Shown here: positions 5,764-8,514 of the stretch, one piece after another
Layout of the letters: the number at the start of each line of letters is the position of its first letter
Position numbering within the stretch: the stretch's first letter is position 1
Origin: JBFHRB01 sp041591915
GTDB taxonomy: Bacteria > Actinomycetota > Nitriliruptoria > Nitriliruptorales > Nitriliruptoraceae
Direction of reading: 5' to 3'
Assembly (NCBI GenBank): GCA_041591915.1
Contig: JBFHRB010000147.1
Coordinates: 1-8,514 of the forward strand
Length of the DNA stretch: 8,514 nucleotides
Made by a program: the position numbers and the translations under genes
The notes under the pieces: generated by a model
What the model was told of the DNA's origin: nothing
What the model saw: only the letters and a program-made list of their open reading frames with translations
The model's database searches: none

Positions 5764-5769
5764 ACGGTA
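5764..5769 (-). promoter_or_regulatory. Candidate -10 of a leaderless transcript for copy A
   Basis: TACCGT on the minus strand matches TAnnnT and ends 7 bases before the ATG at 5756, so RNA would begin at or next to the A of ATG. No Shine-Dalgarno is present, which agrees with leaderless translation, common in actinobacteria. The same arrangement is found before copy D. Confidence 0.4.
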
Positions 5770-5777
5770 GCCGCCCG

Positions 5778-6542
5778 TCAGCCGTCCTCGCCCATCCGTT
5801 CGGCCAGGACGGCCGCGTGGTCCGGCGCTCCCCCGCCGAGCCGCGCGGGCACCCACCATGCTCCGGCGGGCGACCCGTCGGGGTAGCCGGCCCAGAGGTC
5901 GCTGAGCAGCGCGTCCGTCCGCCGCTGCAGTTCGTCGGTGAGCTCGCGTGGGTCCGCATCGGCGGGCGCCGCCATCGGCTCGCCATAGGCGACCGCGACC
6001 GGGAGGCGGAAGCCACGCCGGAGGCTCGCGCGATGCCCGGTGGTGACGAGGCGGTGGGTGCCCCAGCTCGCCGTGGGCACGAGCGGCACGCCGGCGAGCT
6101 GCGCGATGCGCGCCGGCCCGAGCCTGAAGGGAAGCAGCTCGAAGCTGCGGGAGATCGTCCCCTCCGGCGCGATGAAGACCAGGTGGCCGGCCCGCGCCGC
6201 CGCGATGGCGTCGCGCAGGGCGCGGTCGCGGTCGTCACCCGAGGAGCGGTCGACCGGGACGGCGTTCGCGAGCCGCGGGACCCAGAAGAGCGTGCGGTGC
6301 GACCACAGCTCCCGCATGGCGACGAAGCGGACGGGCCGTCCGAGGACGCGGTAGACGTCGAGGGCGGTGAGCAGGAAGTCCACGTGGGACGTGTGGTTCC
6401 AGGTGACGACGGCGCCGCCGGTCCGCGGCACGTGGTCGAGCCCCGTGCAGTGGATCCACCAACGCAGGGCGCGCAGGGCGGCGATGACGCACCACGCCAC
6501 GACCCGGAACCCGAGGGTCGGCCGCGGCACGGGATGGCTCAC
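5778..6542 (-). CDS. PlsC-family acyltransferase, copy B (PEGTIS form)
   Basis: A 254-residue PlsC/LPLAT family member, the most divergent of the four. Motif I is NHTSHVD (49-55), the third block is IAPEGTISRSF (124-134), keeping the usual Gly that the other three copies replace with Gln, and the fourth is VPLVPTASWG (152-161). A hydrophobic stretch at about 12-24 precedes the catalytic domain. It ends with WWVPARLGGGAPDHAAVLAE (229-248). The open frame extends upstream, but GTG at 6542 is preferred: it shares GTGA with the stop of copy C and gives a start matching the paralogs. Coupled translation from copy C is likely. The acyl acceptor is unknown, and divergence from its neighbours suggests another substrate or acyl preference. 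Confidence 0.87.
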   Translation of the reverse strand: MSHPVPRPTLGFRVVAWCVIAALRALRWWIHCTGLDHVPRTGGAVVTWNHTSHVDFLLTALDVYRVLGRPVRFVAMRELWSHRTLFWVPRLANAVPVDRSSGDDRDRALRDAIAAARAGHLVFIAPEGTISRSFELLPFRLGPARIAQLAGVPLVPTASWGTHRLVTTGHRASLRRGFRLPVAVAYGEPMAAPADADPRELTDELQRRTDALLSDLWAGYPDGSPAGAWWVPARLGGGAPDHAAVLAERMGEDG

Positions 6543-7351
6543 GAGGCGTCGCGCTCGGCCTCGCCCGTCGCCTCGGGGTGTGCCTGCCGCCAACGACGGT
6601 CCTGCTCGGCATGCTCGGCGAGCACCTCGTCGTGCGGCGGGGCGGTCCCTCCGAGCCGGCGTGGGAGCCACCAGGCATCGCCCGGCGCCGGTTGGACCGG
6701 GTACTCCTCCTGTGCCACGTGGAGGAGGCGCTCGATGGCCGACCGCAGGCGCTCGGTGGCGGACCGCGGGTCCTCGTCCGGTCCGACCTCGAGGGGCTCG
6801 CCGTAGCGGACCGTCACCGGGAGCTTCCAGCGCGGTCGCAGCGGGTGACCCTTCGTGTGGAAGCGATGGGTCCCCCAGCTCGCCACCGGCACGATCGGGA
6901 CGCCTGCCGCCGCGGCCATGCGAACCGCCCCCGTCTTGAAGGGCAGCAGCTCGAAGGACGGGGAGATGGTCTGCTCGGGCGCGATGCAGACGAGCTCACC
7001 GCCCCGCAGCGCCTCGACGGCCGAACGCAGCGCGTCGGTGCCTCGGCCCCGGTGAACGGGGATGTGGCGAGCGCGCTTCATCAGCCAGCCGAACACGGGG
7101 ACGCGGAAGAGCTGCTCCTTGGCGAGGATCCGGATCGGACGCCCGAGGTGCTTGTACGGCCACCGGCCGACCGTGAAGTAGTCCCAGTACGACGAGTGGT
7201 TGTACGCGACGACCGCCCCGCCGCTGCGCGGGATGTTCTCGGTGCCCTGTGCATCGAAGCGCCACCGCTGGGACCCCATGATCCCGAAGGCGGCGCCGGC
7301 GGCGAACCGGTAGACGGGGCCGGCGCCGGGGACGTCCTCAGCTGGCGTCAC
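6539..7351 (-). CDS. PlsC-family acyltransferase, copy C
   Basis: A 270-residue PlsC/LPLAT family member. Motif I is NHSSYWD (51-57), the third block IAPEQTISPSFELLPFKTG (123-141), the fourth VPIVPVASWG (151-160), and RYGEPL is at 182-187. It closes with WWLPRRLGGTAPPHDEVLAE (227-246) and a charged tail. The true start is best placed at GTG 7351, with GGAGG 6 bases upstream lying inside the end of copy D; the open frame upstream of this is spurious. The 14-base overlap with copy D and the 4-base overlap with copy B make it the centre of a tightly packed operon. It is most like copy D, including a 35-base stretch of DNA with a single mismatch. Substrate not known. Confidence 0.88.
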   Translation of the reverse strand: MTPAEDVPGAGPVYRFAAGAAFGIMGSQRWRFDAQGTENIPRSGGAVVAYNHSSYWDYFTVGRWPYKHLGRPIRILAKEQLFRVPVFGWLMKRARHIPVHRGRGTDALRSAVEALRGGELVCIAPEQTISPSFELLPFKTGAVRMAAAAGVPIVPVASWGTHRFHTKGHPLRPRWKLPVTVRYGEPLEVGPDEDPRSATERLRSAIERLLHVAQEEYPVQPAPGDAWWLPRRLGGTAPPHDEVLAEHAEQDRRWRQAHPEATGEAERDAS

Positions 7352-8153
7352 GACGTTCCTCCAGGGCGGCGTCACGGGCAGCCTCGCGTCCATCGCGGCG
7401 GCGCAGCCTCTCCAGGTGTTCGGTGACGACGGCCTCGTGGTCGGGTGCCGTTCCCCCGAGGCGGGCGGGCAGCCACCACGCGCCGGAGGAGCGGGGGGTG
7501 TCGGGGTAGGAGGTGATGACCTCGTCGAGGAGCTTCGCCATCTCCGTACGGAGGCGCTCGGTGGCCTCGCGCGGGTCCTCGTCGGCGGGGACGTGCAGCG
7601 GCTCGCCGTAGTGGACGACCACGGGGATGCCCGTCTCGTAGCGCTTCTTGTGGCCCTTCGTGGAGAACCGGTGCGAGCCGAACCCGATGGCCGGGATGAT
7701 CGGCACACCGACCTGCTGCGCCATCCGGACGGCACCGGTCTTGAACGGCAGGAGCTCGAAGGACGGGGAGATGGTCTGTTCGGGCGCCACGGCGATGAGG
7801 TCGCCTCGCCGCAGGGACGCGATCGCCTCACCGAACGCTGACTGGCGCTTCGCCGGGTCGTCGCGATCGACGGGCACGGCGTCGGCGAACCGCACGAGCC
7901 ACCGCGTCGCTGGCGAGCGCCACATCTCGCGCTTGGCCAGGAACCGGACCGGGCGCTTGAGCTGGCGGACGACCGGCCAGGCCACCATGAGGAAGTCGGC
8001 GTAGCTGTGGTGGTTGAAGGCCAGCACCGCGCCGCCCTGACGCGGCACGCGCTCGAGGTTGCGGAACTCGAGCCTCCACCGCACGAGCCGCACCATGGCG
8101 ACGACGAGGGCGACGACGATGCGCCAGCGGAAGGTCAGGCGGGACGGCTCCAT
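7338..8153 (-). CDS. PlsC-family acyltransferase, copy D (first of array)
   Basis: A 271-residue PlsC/LPLAT family member. A hydrophobic N-terminal helix (about 11-24) is followed by motif I NHHSYAD (47-53), the third block VAPEQTISPSFELLPFKTG (122-140), a fourth block VPIIPAIGFG (150-159), and HYGEPL (181-186). The signature WWLPARLGGTAPDHEAVVTE (226-245) precedes a long Arg/Glu/Ala-rich tail (about 246-271). ATG at 8153 lies 17 bases after the aminotransferase stop and has no Shine-Dalgarno at proper spacing, but TACGCT ends 7 bases upstream, suggesting a leaderless transcript as well as possible read-through. It is the first acyltransferase of the array. Substrate not known. Confidence 0.88.
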   Translation of the reverse strand: MEPSRLTFRWRIVVALVVAMVRLVRWRLEFRNLERVPRQGGAVLAFNHHSYADFLMVAWPVVRQLKRPVRFLAKREMWRSPATRWLVRFADAVPVDRDDPAKRQSAFGEAIASLRRGDLIAVAPEQTISPSFELLPFKTGAVRMAQQVGVPIIPAIGFGSHRFSTKGHKKRYETGIPVVVHYGEPLHVPADEDPREATERLRTEMAKLLDEVITSYPDTPRSSGAWWLPARLGGTAPDHEAVVTEHLERLRRRDGREAARDAALEERRDAS

Positions 8154-8160
8154 GTCGGGC

Positions 8161-8166
8161 AGCGTA
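8161..8166 (-). promoter_or_regulatory. Candidate -10 of a leaderless transcript for copy D
   Basis: TACGCT on the minus strand matches TAnnnT and ends 7 bases before the ATG at 8153, placing the transcript start at the ATG. The closest purine-rich run, GAGG near 8168-8171, is too far from ATG to act as a ribosome site. No clear -35 is seen. Confidence 0.4.
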
Positions 8167-8170
8167 GGCC

Positions 8171-8514
8171 TCAACCCCGCCGCAGGCCGTCGATGGCCGT
8201 GAGCAGCCGTTCGACGTTCCCGTGCGTCGCGCCCTCGCCCATGAGGCCGACACGCCAGGCCCGACCGGCGAAGGCACCGAGCCCCCCACCGACCTCGATC
8301 CCGTGGCCGTCGAGGAGCCGGCGCCGCAGCGCACCCTCGTCGACCCCGTCGGGCCAGGCGAACGCGGACAGCTGGGGCAGCCGGTGCCCGTCCGCCGCGA
8401 GGAGCACCCCGCCCCGTTCGACGATGGCGTCCTGGAACGCCCGGCCGACCTCGAGGTGCCTGGCCCACCGTGCCTCGAGCCCCTCGGCCAGCACGCGACG
8501 GAGGCCGGCGTGCA
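8171..8514 (-). CDS. Class V aminotransferase, alanine/serine-glyoxylate type (C-terminal part)
   Basis: The last 113 residues of a PLP-dependent class V aminotransferase; the gene enters from the right edge, so its start and the lysine that binds PLP are outside the window. The frame is open to the edge (HAGLRRVLAEGLEARWARHL), matching the helix that precedes the C-terminal domain in alanine-glyoxylate and serine-glyoxylate transaminases. The segment IEVGGGLGAFAGRAWRVGLM followed by GEGATHGNVERLLTAID is the family's hallmark ending (the IGLMG block with a final helix). Such enzymes transfer an amino group to glyoxylate, giving glycine. It stops 17 bases before copy D and probably shares a transcript with the acyltransferases. 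A GTG at 8494 is internal, not a start. Confidence 0.85.
   Translation of the reverse strand, partial: HAGLRRVLAEGLEARWARHLEVGRAFQDAIVERGGVLLAADGHRLPQLSAFAWPDGVDEGALRRRLLDGHGIEVGGGLGAFAGRAWRVGLMGEGATHGNVERLLTAIDGLRRG

Noticed and set aside
4932..6806. A 624-codon plus-strand open frame, plus 6578-7426 on the same strand
   Set aside because: Antisense to the acyltransferase array; composition-driven Arg/Gly/Pro/Ala/Asp-rich peptide with no domain, a typical shadow in GC-rich DNA.
7352..7831. N-terminal extension of acyltransferase copy C
   Set aside because: It lies inside the copy D coding region in another frame and has no PlsC similarity; GTG 7351 with GGAGG is the better start.
8171..8494. 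Complete 107-residue gene beginning at GTG 8494
   Set aside because: The frame stays open and homologous to the window edge, so this is the C-terminus of a larger aminotransferase, not a small gene.
1..8514. Mobile element, CRISPR array, tRNA or rRNA
   Set aside because: No regularly spaced repeats, transposase or integrase motifs, or RNA gene features were found on either strand; base composition is uniform throughout.

Overview
This window is very GC-rich, with nearly every third codon position G or C, frequent GTG starts and 4-base GTGA stop/start overlaps. That suggests a high-GC actinobacterial chromosome. The lineage cannot be fixed from sequence alone, but the strong likeness of one gene to the Chloroflexus malyl-CoA lyase fits a deep-branching or environmental actinobacterium. 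I see no tRNA, rRNA, insertion sequence, CRISPR array or prophage gene. No gene-free stretch exceeds about 165 bases.

Left part (1-1844). The start of a secreted protein, probably a lipoprotein, runs off the left edge on the minus strand. Behind it is a minus-strand pair: a two-CBS-domain nucleotide-sensing protein followed, with a GTGA overlap, by an NT5C-type HAD 5'(3')-deoxyribonucleotidase. Divergent from the CBS gene, across 107 bases, is a three-helix membrane protein of the Pycsar-effector (PycTM/DUF5706) type with no cyclase gene beside it. This is the most unusual gene of the window.

Middle (1855-4995). A CoA-ester module: a MaoC-type enoyl-CoA hydratase on the minus strand, divergent from a plus-strand operon. 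The operon holds a Chloroflexus-like malyl-CoA/beta-methylmalyl-CoA/citramalyl-CoA lyase, an Mcl2-like malyl-CoA thioesterase (CitE family) and a small SRPBCC protein translationally coupled to it. Together the first three could hydrate a C5 unsaturated diacyl-CoA, cleave the product to glyoxylate or pyruvate plus an acyl-CoA, or run in reverse with the thioesterase to make malate in place of malate synthase. This fits the ethylmalonyl-CoA pathway, a 3-hydroxypropionate-type route or itaconate/citramalate breakdown. Context inside the window does not decide between them.

Right part (4992-8514). Four consecutive minus-strand paralogs of the PlsC/lysophospholipid acyltransferase family, each about 255-271 residues, lie downstream of the C-terminal part of a class V aminotransferase of the alanine/serine-glyoxylate type. 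Two of the four starts (7351 and 6542) overlap the preceding gene. The other two (8153 and 5756) lack a Shine-Dalgarno sequence and carry a TAnnnT element exactly 7 bases before ATG, which suggests leaderless internal promoters. All four share an unusual C-terminal WWxPxRLGGxAPxH signature, and three of four carry PEQTIS instead of the usual PEGTRS-type block.

The strongest leads are the orphan Pycsar-effector-like gene beside a nucleotide-handling pair, the four-copy acyltransferase array with its altered motif and possible leaderless promoters, and the MCL/Mcl2/MaoC module.
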